This document shows, piece after piece, positions 43,481-58,590 of a stretch of 64,000 nucleotides of DNA; the first letter of the stretch is position 1; each line of letters starts with the position of its first letter. Origin of the DNA: Botrytis cinerea B05.10 (Eukaryota; Ascomycota; Leotiomycetes; Helotiales; Sclerotiniaceae); contig NC_037318.1 in assembly GCF_000143535.2 (NCBI RefSeq), positions 2,170,001 through 2,234,000 of the forward strand, in the 5' to 3' direction. A model generated the notes under the pieces. It worked only from the letters and a program-made list of their open reading frames with translations, had not been told where the DNA came from and ran no database searches. The position numbers were made by a program, and so were the translations under genes.

Positions 43481-45977
43481 TACAATTTATAACTTGATTA
43501 AAAGAGTTCTGATCCTTACTTATCATACATAAAACACTTTTTCAACTAAAATCGCCATTTATTCAATTTTTCATAACCCTGTTATATCATAATATAATAT
43601 GAAAAATCAAATAATTTCTCATGTAAGAAGTTAAAATTGAAATTTAGTTTGTCTTATAAAGAATTGTTTATTTTGTATAGGAAAAATTTTATAAGTTAGA
43701 ATTTTTGAGAAATTTCAATTTTAATATTATATAATTACTCAATAAAAATGATTTAAAATAATTAAGATTACTTTTTATTATAGAAGACTAGAAGAATAAT
43801 ATTATTATTTATGTAAAAGAAATTTATTAACTTAATTGAATCAAATATCTAATATTAAGATTCATATCAGAACATCTAGTTTTTGTAGAGATTCTGTTAC
43901 ATGGGTTATAGGCGCATAATAAGTATATTTCATGATTCCTGTATAAATATACACAGGTGATTACAAAATTCTATAAAAAAGTGAAAAATTAAAAGAAAAA
44001 AAAGTAACAAATTTGTAATAACAGAATTTTTTTTAAAAAAAGGAGAATTCTTTATATTTAACGCTTTTATTATATGATATTAAGTACTTTTTATTTAAAA
44101 ATAAGACTTTCGATTTATTGTTGATTTAAAAAATCACAAAGATAAAACTTATGATTAGTTTTTCTAGCATTTTTGATTGGTTTTCTTTAATAATATCTTT
44201 AACTTAAACTTATATTTAGGAATTTATATACTTATATATAATTAAAAATTAAAAATTATAAATCTGAAGGAAATTATTTTATTCATATATTAGTTCCTAA
44301 GTAAAACTGAATTTATGTGTATAATTTCTCTTTGTCTTCTTATATAGGTATTAAAGTCTGTGAGTATTTCATTTAATTTTATTAAATTCAACTAATTGAT
44401 AATGACTAGTAAATTAATAAGAATATTTTTAACATTCTTGTAAATAATATTGATTTTATTATAAAATCTTTCTCAAATTGATTGTCTTAAGTTCCTTTTT
44501 TTTCTTTTTTTTCCTGATTTTATTGAATTTATTTATTTCAATTTATTCTCTTTTATAAGACTTTTATATTATTTACATATTAAATTTATCATTAACAAAA
44601 TTCTTTATTATCTTTTATATTTTATTGATAAAAAGAAAGGATTTTGAAGTGTAAAACTAAAGTATAGAATGAATATTATTCATATCTAAAAATTTTAAAA
44701 AATATTCAATTTACTAATTAAAATCTTTTTCCTATAAAATTTAATAGATGTATATAGATTAGTCTAAAAAGTGATAATGATAACAAATTAAATCACAATT
44801 TTCAAACTAATTTGAAATATTCTCAGCTTATTTATATCTGTTAAAAAAATTGTAATATAACTCCAATTTTAATTTCAAATCATAATTACTTGATTTAATT
44901 ATAAACAAAAAGAAACAAAATATAATAAATCAAGAAAAACAATACTTAATAATAATTAAACGAAGACTTTTTTACCTAGTTATAAAATTATTATTCGAAA
45001 TAAAAATCTGTATATAAAAATCTATTATAGAATACAGAATTAGTATTATAGTTTATTGTAATTACTAAAACAATAAAAGAATAAGAAATTTTATATTAAA
45101 TGATTATATATATTTCAAAAGTAATTAAAATAAATACCAATTCATGTATTAAAATATTGAGAATTGTTTTATTCAATTTAAGATTTCTCAGTTAATTTTC
45201 TTCGAATTAGAAAAACCAGAAAAAAGCTCTTTTCTAAACTTCGAAATTATTATAATAATACATATATAACAAAGTTTGAAAGTTTAAACTTTCTATATAA
45301 ATAAATATATTAATATATTAATGAAAAAAAATGTAAACCTAATTTGTAATTTTTTATCTTAAAATAATATTATTAACATATTCAGAATTTCAAGTTCAAT
45401 ATGATGAATTTTGACTTTGTTAGTTACAACAATAACTAAGTCATTCAAAATTATTTTAATAATAAATAATAAGAGTAAATAGTAATATATCAGATCAGCT
45501 TAAGAGTTAATCAGAAAAAGTAGTTTTTATATATGTATCTAAAATGGATTACGAAATTACTTAGATAACAATGATTTTCTTATTAGAGATTTATCCTCTT
45601 AATGATTTTGTTATTCACAAGGACCGTAGAATATATATATAAATAACATTGTCATCTAATGAAATCTAATCCAAATGAATTTCTTAATCACAATGAATTT
45701 TGACTCTGTTAATATTATAATATAACATAATATTGAAGAAATATTAGTCATTTTTCTAACGAAACTATATTGATTAAATTGAAAAAAAAAGTGATACTAT
45801 ATAAAATAAATTAAAAGCTTTCAAATACTATGTTATTTGTAATACTAATTTGAAACCCAATATCTTTGTAAAAGATTAAAATCTATATAATATAAACATT
45901 TTTGAGAATAACATAATCAATCTTGAAGATATTATAATTATTAGATATAGATAGCAGATTATGTATACTAGCCGCCG

Positions 45978-46280
45978 GGAAAAAAGAATTTTCAGACTAC
46001 GTATCCGTAGAAGTTTTTTTTTTCTTTTTTCTTTTTAATCATGATAATAGTTTTGAAACCTTACGAATTCGTAGACTTCAAATTCTTTTTCTCCAATGGC
46101 TAGTTTTATTCTAATATGAGATCTTATATATAATATTTACTTTTAATTTCAATTTTAATTTTAATTCTATTTTTAATTCTAGTATCTAACTAATATAATA
46201 TATGTTTAAGAGCCAGCCTCCAAACCCCCGGTCCTCGCTATGCTCGAGTTTTAATTTTATCATTACTATTAGACTTATTA
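45978..46280 (+). repeat. Repeat family B, copy 1, with internal inverted repeat
   Basis: It starts with an inverted repeat: arm GGAAAAAAGAATTTTCAGAC onward (45978-46013) and arm ending CTTCAAATTCTTTTTCTCC (46061-46094). About 115 bp later comes a GC-richer pocket (CCAAACCCCCGGTCCTCGCT, about 46220-46239). All parts recur in the same order at 58318-58590. Confidence 0.7.
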
Positions 46281-48602
46281 GATTTATAGTAGAACAATAG
46301 AATAGTAATTTCCTATTTAGTTTCTTATTTAGTTTCATAACTAGTTTTTTATTTAGTTTCTTTTTTAATACAACATCAAGAAAGCATTGAAATATAAATC
46401 TCTTTTATTAATCCATTACTTTATATCAACTTTGAGAAAGGTTTTGTAATATAATTTTTAGATATATTATTAATGAAGATTTATAGAATATCATAAGATG
46501 TTATTATCATTATAGCTACCTGGGTACCTATTATCAATTACAAACTCTACATATTTTCAGAAAAAGACCAATTGATTACTCATATTTTAATTTTAAAAAT
46601 CAACAACAACATAAATCAATTACTTATTTATATTTACTATACAAGAATTATTCATATCTATATTAACATATAAATGACATAAATAAGTCATATAAGAGTT
46701 TCATCTCATTAACCAGCATTTTTTTGATAAACTGTTATTATTATCACTAACAATCTTACATTTTAATTCGTTACGTATGTCTCATTTCAATTCACGATTT
46801 TGAAATTTATAATATTTTCAATATCAAATTTAAATCGCAATGATTCAGTAGCGCTGATGTGTTTTTCAAATACTTTTAAACAATCAATTCATGAGTTCAA
46901 TGATATTTCTACATTTATATTGTTTTGACAGATAATAACTCTTTTAAAATGTATCATTTTAAAATATTTTAACAAGAAATGTGTCCACTTTTTAAAAGTG
47001 GATCATTTCGATTGTTTGAATAATGACCTAATTGAACTTAGAGTCAAAGTTACCTAGGTAGGTAGTTATAAAGAAAATACGATATAGTTACAACTATTGA
47101 ATTCACACCTAGGTATTCATAGTTTCTATAACAAAGCCAGAAAACCTATTTTTTAATTGTTATTATTGTTCAAAAATTTCTGGTTCAACAGATATTATTT
47201 CAGCTTTATACTAGTACAACTTTTCTTCACAAATTGATTTAAAAATATCAGCGACTTTTTTTCGAAAGAAAAGAATCATTTCTATTCATTAATATCTTCC
47301 TGTCAATGAATAAACAACTACTGCATAAATACCATAGAAATTTTTTTAACTAAATGATTTGAATTATTAACAATATTATAATTATAAAATAATCAATAGA
47401 TTAACTTGAATATAAATCCTTTAATTCCATGAATTTGAAGAAATCAATTAATTGTAATATCGTATTTCATTTTTATTTAAGCGTTACAAACATAGATTAA
47501 TTCTAACACTTAAATTATCATTATTAAACTCTAAAAAATAGATTATTAGTTTTTTTTCTTGAAAGGTCTTCAAAATAGGATTTAGATTGTTTATATAATA
47601 ATGAATTAAAGTTTAATTCTTCAAACTAACAAATTCAACTTTGATTATTTGATTATGCTAATTATTATCATATATGTCATTATTATTACAATACTTATAT
47701 TTTTTTAATTAAATTTGATTGATTGTTATCTCAAAACTCAATTCCTAATTAAAATACAATCGAATAAATTTTTTTTAATTTAGTATTTACTTAGACCCAC
47801 CTCTCAACCTTTTTTGACCAAGTAAATGCTCGAGAGCTTATTGAAAGATTTAAACAGCGAATCTTTAAATAATCAATAATATATCTACTCAAAATTTAAT
47901 ATATGTATTAACTTTCTTATATCCTAGAACATTAAAGATTTATTAGTTGATTTAAAAGGAAAAGATTGAAAAGCTTTTACAAATCTATTTGCATGCTTTT
48001 AAAAATCCAATAAAGATTTAATATCTTGTTCTATAGATTTTCCAAATTTATATACATTTTTGTAACTTTTATTATTTTCTATAGTTTATTTAATAATAGA
48101 ATCAATAAATTATATCTGAAATATAATTCATTACGAATTATATAATGATATAAAAGCGGACGCTTTTGGATTTATTTTAAATTAAAGATTTGATTTTGTA
48201 ATAATAATAGTAGTAGTAGTAATAGTATTAATTTACATTTGTGGGAGACCTTTTAAAAGGCAGGTATAAAGATATATTAAGCTAAAGAATTATATCTAAT
48301 AATATACGATTTATTAAAGAATTTAAAATTTAAATAGGAATAAAGGATTCTTTAAGAGGTAAGCCTAAATACCTAATTTTATATCTAGTTAATATTATGA
48401 TTCTATTATACATTTTAGAAAGTATTTTAAGCTTTATTATATATAAATTTATCATTATTTTACATACATAACCACAATTATTATCTATATAATTATTTTT
48501 CCCTATTCACAATAAATATAATAATTTGGATAACAAAAGGTTTTAAATAATCTGAACCTTTCTTCAATAAATCCTAAATCTCTAGCCCAGTATTTCTATA
48601 AA

Positions 48603-48945
48603 TGATAGATTCTGAATATTCAAAAAATTCATTCTTACATATTCAAAAGATTCCTTTCTATCCTCTTCTTAATCTTTCTTTCTATTATACATTATTCATT
48701 CTCAGCTGATAAAATAAATCTTATATTATATAAGAATATGAAAGAGATTCAAAAAAATACCTAGCAAACCTTTACAAAATAATAGTTCAAAAAAAGATTA
48801 TATAAACTATCTAGGTATGAGTTATTAGAAAAATTAATAAACTAATACTAGCTTTATAGATACCAATAAAAGAATTATAGATTCGTAAATGGTATCATAT
48901 ATAGATATAGAATCTTCGCCCACCAGGTTTGATGTTGTGATAGTG
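48603..48945 (+). repeat. Repeat family C, copy 1
   Basis: It aligns by eye with 59036-59370 in the same orientation (for example TTATACATTATTCATTCTCA against TTATATATTACTCATTTCTC, and GATTCGTAAATGG...GAATCTTCGCCCACCA against GATTCATAAAGGG...GAATCTTTACCCTCCA). Translated on the minus strand, both copies keep a similar peptide (YDTIYES... and MNALYES...), suggesting a coding relic. Confidence 0.55.
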
Positions 48946-51900
48946 TTATATCAATGTTATTAACTAAATCTCATTAAAATTTAGCAATCCGGGTATTCAA
49001 ATTCTTTTTCAAATATTGATACATGAAGTATTAATAAATCTATTTAATGTGTCATTTTAAATGTATACGTGTTATATAATAGAATGGTTTATTTGTGTTT
49101 GATCTTTTAAATTTTTTTAAAAGTAAGTACCTGATATTATGTTTGGAAAAAAAACTATCTACACCCAATGAACATAGTATATTTCTATTACATGAGCGTC
49201 AAGGGTCACATACTTATGCTAGATAGACTACCTGTGTAGATCTCTTTTCATATTAGAGCCAATATACTAGACATGATAGATTTAATATTGTACTTAACGA
49301 ATGCAGTGTTGAATCTAACATATTTTGATAGGTGTGTTGGGTGTGGTGCATTAAGTCTAATATATTAAAACGGCGCATACTTGGGATATTACTATATGAT
49401 TAGCAATAGTAACTATTTCATACTAATAAGCCAATGAATATATTTGTAAACCCTTTATCCTGAATTACAGCTAAATTAATATGTTTCATATTTTTCTAAA
49501 GATATTCCAATATTATTTCGAATGTTTTAGCTTTATTTATAAGAGTAGATATCAATACACTTGCCCTTTGAAATATTTCTCAAAATATAAAAATCGGTTC
49601 GAACGAACCCTACATACAATACTATACATTAAGTTTACGCGAATGGCCTTTTTACATCAAAACTCATCTTATTTAAAATATAACTAGAGGACTTCAAAAT
49701 TAAGAAAAATTGATTAAAATATCAAAAAAAATATATATATATATTATTTTTATTTATTTTTAATTCAATAGAAAGAGATTTTGAAATCAAAAAATTAAAA
49801 GTTACAATATTCGTTTAATTTGATATAGAAATTGATTTAAAAAAATATTCAATTTCAATTCTATATATAATATTAATTTAAAAAAATAAAACTATAAGAT
49901 AATTTTATAATTAAATTCGATTGATTTTGATTTCATAAATATAAAACTTACTAATAATATTCAATATATAAAGATTGATTCCTTTATTTGATAATTCAAT
50001 TAGTAATAATTCTTTTCATATTATAAATCCTTTTTTGTTATCTAATATAATTAATTGTTTATAAGAATAATAAGCTTTGAAAGAGATATATTGAAATAAA
50101 CATTTAAAATCATTTATGAAAGTTATTGAGTTTATTTGAAGAATCAATTTTGCGCGAATTTTCCTGAAGTTGCTGTGTCTAGGCACCTAGGTAATGAAAA
50201 CATTTGAAAGATGACATAAAATTTTATTCTTATTTTTAGACTCTTCACATCGAATAGTAGTTCAACTTTAAGTATCTATAATGTATCTGTACATAGATAG
50301 GTAGCTAAAAAGTATTTAAATTATACAATTTCATTAAATTATAGGTAATATTCCCTTCGTTTTAAAATGTTTTTCTCCTCTTTATTTGTAATCCATTAAT
50401 ATTCTAGAAATCCGTCCATAAACTCGCATATAATATTAGAATGATATTTCAAGTAGTTTTTATAAAATCTATTCATTATATAGAGCAGTATTCTCTTGTG
50501 TACGTAACGTTCTATATTCCTTGATTATTTCAAAGCTTCTAAGTTTTTCATACCTTTTGATAATAAGTTCCCTCAAATTAGTAACGGTAAAATATCAACA
50601 TTAACATATTTTGAATATACCATCAAAAGCAGAACGTATATGTTCAAATATCCGATAGATTATAATTACGTATGCATGTTTTTGTATTTTTTTAAACAAA
50701 AAAATCATAAATTCATAACCGGGTCATCAAGTGGCCGATGATTATTTCCTTGTTAGAGAAAGTAAATGTTTTCAGAAACCAGCTCATTTCTTAACATTCT
50801 TATATCTATTGAAACGAAAAATATACTGAATATTATTAAAATTCGTATACTTGAATGATAAGAGTCTTGATACTACGATTTATACTTTATTCTTATAATA
50901 ATCTAAAATCTTATGATTGTTAATTAAGAATTGAAGTTTTAAAAACAAATTGTTTATTCTATTGATTTTAGAGAAAAATGCTGTGAAACTCTCATTGTGA
51001 CAATTTGTTTCCCATTAATATTTGCTTTCCTCTATCAGGAACTAATTAACCTCTTCAAGAGTCGATTATTATCATTCCAACTTCTTATTATTAATTATCA
51101 AAATGGACCATTCTTGGTAATATTTAAAGTGTATCAGATTTCTTATAAGAAAAAATCTTCCACAAAGCCTATTAATCTATATTTTAGAGATCTTATTAAT
51201 AAATATAACATAATAGATAATTTAAATGAGAAAGTATAAATCAATTAAGCAATATTATTTGAAAGGAAATCATACATTATTACATTTAATAAATATTCCA
51301 GGAATTTTTATTTTGTTTTATTTAAATATAATGAAAAAATGTGATCATTTGATTAAATAGCTTTCTTTCTTTGTTTTTTATAAAATTTTATTTTTCAATT
51401 ATCAAATCCTTTTTTGAGAACTCATTTATAAGTATTAACTATAAGCAATGATATCATTGAAAAATATTATTGATATTAAAATAAACAGGAATTCACCATA
51501 TACCACTGAAAATCCAAATATTACTCGTGAATTACTGAGGTTTATATATATTTTAGTTCTTATAAATAGACATTAAGTTCAATAGGCTAAATTCAATTCT
51601 ATATTCTAGTTTCTCATTACCTAGGTATAAGTTCCAGCGCTCAATTACAAATTCTATATACTTAACCTATAATTCTGATTTTAAATCATACACTTTGAAT
51701 TTCAAAATCAAATACACTTAATTGAATGTTATATATTATAGTTAAAAAACTGTATATTCAAGCTCTTTCAGAACCTTAATAATATGAAAATAATTACAAA
51801 TTGATTTTCGTAATGTCAGAGTAATTCAACTAATTTAGTTATAGTGTAAAAATGAATCGATATAATGAGTATTATATTAATCTATGTATTTTTGTATTTG

Positions 51901-52599
51901 TGTTTATATCTGTCTCATATAGTAACTTGTGTTCGTAGAATTTACTAATCTGTTGTATGCCAAATATTCAGTTTTATCTAACAATTAAAATAATTTCTTC
52001 ATATTGCAAGTAAATTTTTTCAGTCAAGTCGCTTATAGATTGCTCTTCACTCTACATAACAGATTATCAGGAATTATACGATAAATTACTCTCGCGTCAC
52101 TAAAAGTAAATTGAATTATTCTTAAAGTGCCAGAACAGACTTGAATTTACTTTCGTACTATTTAAAATCTAGTATACTTCAAGTCTATTACTTGAGATTA
52201 ACATATAGGATTGTAAGTATAAAATTACAATTTAGACTTTCTTCGAGAAAATATTATTTAAATCCTGTAAAAAATGTTTTTAGGTTTTCTAAATGAAATT
52301 AGCAATTGAGAACTCCAATCAAGCATTTAAAAAGTAGAAAATTCAAAATCCATCATAGAGTCTAATATAATCCAAATTCAAATGATATGACAGCAAATTT
52401 ACATCAATTTTTTTTAATAAAAAAATTAAAAGAATAGCTTCTAATAATATAAAAACAAATTATTATTTATTAAAATAATCACAGAAAGAACATTTATTTT
52501 CATGAGAAATGTATTTATTTGGAATTTGAGATATTTGCTGATCTATTATGAATCAACAGAAATAATTTTATCATAACTAAAATTAAATTGAATAAAATA

Positions 52600-54540
52600 A
52601 GCTATTTCGATATTGAATTAATAAATAAAAACTTAGAATTCTAAAGCTTTACATTTTTTATTTATATTTATATTTTTTTATAATTAAAAAAGCAATATCA
52701 AAAACTATTTAATTTATATTCAATTAAATAAATCTAATATTAATATTAATAATAATTATTTAATATATTATATTATAATATATTAATAATATAGTTTATT
52801 AATAAATCAGTTATATCAATAAATCAATTACTTTTATTTCGAATTATTATTTTAAAATTATATTATTTAATAATAATTAAATCAATTGATTAAAACTATT
52901 AAGAATTTAATAATTTAAAATCTATTATATTATTTTAATAGATTCTTATATTATAATTTGTTTTTCTATATTTATTATAATATCAATTAAAAAATACTTT
53001 CTTATTAAAATTTCTTCTTTTTTAATATTTATTATATTAAATCTAAATATCAATCTTTTATTAAAATAATATATCAAAAGTCTTTTATTTAATAAATATT
53101 TCTCCTTAATATAATTAAATTTTTTTTATATATTAATATTTATTTAATATTTTATTTATTATTCAAAATATATAATTCTCTATATTTAAAAATATATTTT
53201 TATAAATTAATCTTTTTATATTTTTAATTAAAATTAATATAATTTTAAATATAAATATAAAAAAATTTAATTAATAATAAATTATTCAAGATTTAATTAA
53301 TATTAATTAAAAAAAAACTTTAATTGAATTACAAAAAGTTTGAGAGATTTATTAATTTAAATTGAAAAAGGGGGAGATAAATATACAAATTCGAATATCT
53401 AATTTCGAAAGTATAATTTTAAAATTAAATAAAATTAAATTTATTTTTCAAAATTCTAATTTTATATTTTAAAAAGTAATTGATTTTTTATATATAATTT
53501 TAAAAATCATAAAAAATTTAATTTTCAAAATATAATTGATATATATCTTAATAAATTTATTAATTTAATTATTATATAAATATTTTAAATTATTAAAATA
53601 ATCAATATCAAATAATTAAATTAAATAATTTCAATATAATAATAAATATAAATATATAATATCATTTTTTTTACAATATATTTAAAAAGCTATTGATTTA
53701 TAATTTTTATATTTGTTCAATATTAATATTTAATATTTATTCTTTCTTCAATTTTTAATATATTTATTAAAATATTTCAATTATTCTAAATCTATTTCAT
53801 TATTTATTTATTTATTAAATATAAATTTAATAATCTATTCTATAAAAAGATTGATTTCAATATATTAATTAAAAAAATAAATTTATTTTTAAATTATTAG
53901 AAATAAAAAAATAATTTCATTCTTTCTATTCTTATATATTATTACTATAATTTATTCTCAATTATCTAATTAAATAAATTTATTTCTATTATATTTTTTA
54001 ATATTAATAATAATTATTATTATATATATAATTTCTATTATAAAATCTATTTTATTAAAATTATAAAAATCTTTATTTAAAATATTATATTTCATTTACA
54101 TATTTATAATTAATCGAAATCATTTTTCAATAAACTTAAAATCCTTACAAAAAGCTTTTTGAAAATCATAAATATAATTAAAATATATCTTTAATTCAAT
54201 TCAATATTTTATAAATCAATATATTCAAAACTTTCCAATACATTTTATATTCTTTAATTTAAAAATATAATTTACTATATCTTTTATATTTTTAAATTTA
54301 AATAAAAAACCTTTCAAGTTTATATCAAAAATATATTGAATAAATACCTTCTCTTCTAATTCAATCAAATTATAACTTTTTGATCGAATTTCAATTATAT
54401 TAGATTTACTTTGAATTCTATTATTCAATATAATTCAAAATATATAATAAAGCTGAACTACTTTTTAAATTAATAATTTTTTATTTAATTTAATAACTTG
54501 AATAATTAAAATTATATATACTTCTTTAAAATGATTTTCT
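52600..54540. other. Extreme AT core of the desert
   Basis: Some 1.9 kb at about 10 percent GC by sampled lines, made almost only of A/T runs, without the TACCTAGGTA motif and almost without CpG. The segment is clearly more AT-rich than its surroundings. Confidence 0.8.
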
Positions 54541-54650
54541 ACAATTAATTATAAAGAAAACGCATATTGAATATAGAATAATAATTCGAGGTAAAAGTGG
54601 CCGATCCACTGATATGGCCGACCCACTGATAAACTACATTATCTAATCTA
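54240..54650 (+). repeat. Repeat family D, copy 1
   Basis: It aligns by eye with 61330-61650 in the same orientation. Near its right end is a duplicated 17-bp unit, TGGCCGATCCACTGATA then TGGCCGACCCACTGATA (54598-54631). The matching part of copy 2 is RIP-changed (TTATCCGTTTGATAATATAG). The GC-rich repeated end may be a transposon terminus. Confidence 0.6.
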
Positions 54651-55434
54651 TCACTTGAATCAATTTTCTCAATCTGAATTAAAGATCGTATTGCTAAGCA
54701 AGTTTTTGATCTAAAGTTCAACTTCAAGAAAACTAAAAACCTTGGAAGTCAAAAACGAAAGTTATATAATTATCGATTAAAACCCAAAAAATTTGTTAAT
54801 ATGCCACTGAAAATTTTCAATTTCAGATTGAAACTTTCATATATTACCTAGGTAGATTAGAAACCTAATTGATTTAATTACAAGATTTTCTTTTTAAGAT
54901 TAATTTCGTGCAATTGGGATTTAAATTAAATTGATATGAATTTTAATATTCATTTGAAATTCTAAAAACAAAAATTACCTAGGTATTCAATTTCTTAACC
55001 TCTAGTTGATGATTATATTACTCTTCTTTTATTTTTCCAATTTTAGTTCAAGTTATATGTTAGGTTAAAAAACTACTAACCTTTAAGCCTAGTAACAATA
55101 TTACGAAACAATACTATTTTATTTCATTATATACAAGCTTTTTCTCAGCTCTTCGTAGTTAAAAATAATAACAGCTTTCTTAGCAGTCTTTGCATCGCTT
55201 TTAACATCGTTTATAATCTACATTTACATTTATGTTGTATAACTTTTAATATTCTATAAATAAATAAGATTTATAGGTATTTTTATGTTTTATTAGAATA
55301 TGATTTTTGAAACTATTCGGAGATTACCTAGTATAAGCTTTTTGAAGTAATAGTCTGTATACAAGCTTACCTAGGTAAGTGAGGTATATCCAACCCTGAA
55401 CTTTTAATAATGATGATAATAATAATATTCTATA

Positions 55435-55480
55435 AGCTTCGCTAGCCTCTCGCCTCGTATAAAGGCGCCGAAGGCGCGAT
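55435..55480. other. GC-rich pocket in the AT desert
   Basis: About 46 bp of roughly 55-60 percent GC, with GGCGCCGAAGGCGC near its right end. Minus-strand translation gives a short coherent peptide (DRAFGAFIRGERLAKLIE) within a 91-codon frame (55404-55679). It may be a residue of an older coding or repeat sequence that RIP could not attack. Confidence 0.6.
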
Positions 55481-58317
55481 CAAATCTAATAAATCTAATA
55501 AATTTTGTAAATCTTCTTACAAATATTTCTCTAATTCTTTTTCCTAAATCTCGTTTCTGATTATCTTTCAAATTTCTTCTCTTATTCTCTTCTATTAAGT
55601 CTAAAAATAAAAAATTCCTTATTTCTTTTTTTGTATTCCAAGGTTCCCATATAGAGCATCCATAATTTTTCTCGGTCAATCAGCTTTTAGTTGTGAATCG
55701 TGTTTTAAATCCTACATGCTAGGGATTAATCAGCATATCAATATATTAAATAGTGATATATAGGGTTATAGCCGTGAAAATCGAAATTAATTACGAAATT
55801 CAATATGAGTTTATTGTGAAGTCCAATATAAATCGTATCTAGGTAATCTTTTTGTTGATAAAATGCTATCTTTGTTAAAATGTCATGGAAAATGCATTAA
55901 AAATGTTATTCCATTAAACAGAAAACGTCATTCATGTTAAGCAATTCTTTTTTAGTATGAATATTTCTGAATGAAACAATTAATATTGCATTTCAATTTC
56001 AGAAAATCTATGTCAAAAAATTTAGATGAATTCTTCGCAAATTTAAATTTGAAATAAAAATTGTTTATTTTATTCAACAAATTTATCTCTCTGTATCAAA
56101 ATTATGTGGAATAGCTTCTATTATTTAGAATTTTAATTCAAATTTTTATACAAGAAAATCTCAAAGATTTGTTTTTCAATACATATCATATGTTCTTTAA
56201 TGACTTTTGTAGTTATTTCTACTATTCCTTCAGTTTCATAAATGTATTTGTATTTGTATTAAAATTTGAAAGAAGAATTGTTTATAAAGTTATCTAAAAA
56301 TCCAAGATTCCTTAATAAATTAATCTATATGTCTATTCAAATATGGTAAGTTTTATAACATTTTGAACTCTAAATTTAAATTGCTACAAATCTTTATTAC
56401 CTAGGGAGTTGCTTATATTTTGTTTTAGACTTGAATAAGAATATTGGAAACATTATAAATCCTGAATACTAGAAAATTCAAAGCTATTTAAAAATAAAAA
56501 TAAAATCAGAATCTAAATCAAAAACGAAGTAAAAAGCTAAATCATACTTAGAACGAAAATAGAGAGAAACTTCAATCGAGAATCTAATACAGACCGCAAA
56601 TAAAAATCTAAATAAAACTTTATACGGCTCACTTAAATACTCACTTCAAAATGAAATAAAACACTGTATATCTAGGTATGTATATTTTGAGTTAAAAAAT
56701 CATTCTTTATATTGAATTTGAAAGCTATGACAAAATTTTGAGTCTGTATCAAAACCTGATTTAGAGTTTATAGGTATAGCACAATAATAAAACTTCTTTT
56801 TTACTTTTGTTTTCAATTTGAATAACATCATAAAGTCATGAATCCGTTCAAAATTTCAGAAATGTTGATTATTTGATTCAAAGTTTTTCAAATATTATTA
56901 CAATTGTCGAAATCATTCATGATAGAAATTATATAAAAAAAATCAAAAAAAATCAAATTATTAAATAATTTAATAAATAAATGTATTTTAATTTCATTTT
57001 ATCTATCATCTATAGCTATCATACATATTTTTCGATCTATTTTATTTTAATAGTTATAATTTTGAGAGTATTAATCTAACAATACTATACAAAATTCAAT
57101 TAAAGATGAAGTTTAATTACATAGGTAGTCACTTGAGATTTTTAAATCAAATGGTTTTGAAGATTTTAATACTTCATTTATAGCGCATTATATCGAAATG
57201 TGTCGAACAATAATAAAATACACTCTCATAATCTATATAATAGATGCCTTGTTCTTAGTCTTTGCCTATAAATCTAGAAGTTTGCTAAGACTACTTACTA
57301 TACTATCGAAGACCAATAAGAAAAACGAATCTTTCATTTACTTTTAAGAACTAATTATATCTATCTAGATACACTTATTTCTTGAAAGGATCTTAACTTA
57401 TCTCCTGTTACGGAGAATAGCTACATTGTTTGATTACTTTGATTGTGGAATAATACGAATTGATGGCAACATGTTATATTACCTAGGTAACTTATAAGTT
57501 AATTAAAATAGTCAGTTCTTATATAACTAGATAATAAAATAAAGTGACTCAATGAAATAACAATGATGTTCTTATAAACTGTCCCCTAGTTTATTGACTC
57601 ATAGCATCAGAGCAGTCTATGCGTTGTATAAGAATATTAAAAACTTTACTATTAATATTATGTATCAAAATTATCAAATTATTTTGTAAACACCTCGGGA
57701 TTGATATTTATACAGAAGATGATAGTGAATATATCAAATATATAAATTTACAACTTTTCAATTATAAAATAATGTTTGAATGATTTTTTGTGAATATTAC
57801 TATATTTCATACTTAAAAACGAAAGTTATTTATAACAAATTCTATATAGTTTGTATTTAAAGAACATATATTAGATCAAAAACTGAATATTTATCAAGGA
57901 GGAGAAGAACGTGTGAAAAACTATACAGAGAATTAAAAATGTTTTACCTAGACATTCATTTTTCTCAAAATAATAAATGTTAAATAACGACTATAAAAAA
58001 TGTTGAAATAATATGGTTTCTTAAGATTCTACTAATTTTTAGATTAATTCTTAAGACTTTCGTTAAGCTAATATTAATTAATGAAATGATAGTATTATGA
58101 GATTGTAATCTAGAGGATATAATTTATTAATTAAATAGAGCTCTATTACTCCAGAATCAAGTAAGGATAAATACATCTACTAGATTAGTTGTTGTACTTG
58201 ATAAACATGATATTTGTATAAGTTATACGACATAGAGAATTTTCCGAGATATTTCTCTTTAATATTATTTAGATGAACAAATACAGCAAAGTAATTTGTT
58301 TATAATATTAGCTACTG

Positions 58318-58590
58318 TGGAAAAAGAATTTTCAGAGTGTGAATTCGAGAAAAACTTTTCTTATAGATGATTATAATGATTTTGAGATCCTAAGAATACG
58401 TAGACTTCAAATTCTTTTTTTCCTGACGAGTAGTACGAATAACATATGTATATTGTGATTCTAAATCCAAATCCAATTTTAATTCATGAAGGTCAGCCCC
58501 CAAGCCCCCGATCCTCGTTATGCTTGAATTTAAATTTTAGTTTTATACATATTTCTCAGACCCATTAGATCTATTAAATTAGAAGTATTG
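58318..58590 (+). repeat. Repeat family B, copy 2
   Basis: It matches copy 1 at 45978-46280: left arm GGAAAAAGAATTTTCAGAG, right arm TAGACTTCAAATTCTTTTTT TCC (58401-58423, space for legibility), then the pocket CCCCAAGCCCCCGATCCTCG at about 58497-58516. Same orientation. Confidence 0.7.

Noticed and set aside
46501..46530. CTACCTGGGTACCTA as another palindrome copy
   Set aside because: It departs from TACCTAGGTA at the centre, so I did not count it, although it may be a decayed copy.
49481..51239. ORFs of 60-80 codons in the desert
   Set aside because: Ile/Asn/Lys/Tyr/Phe-rich frames are expected from AT-rich DNA, and no motif was seen.
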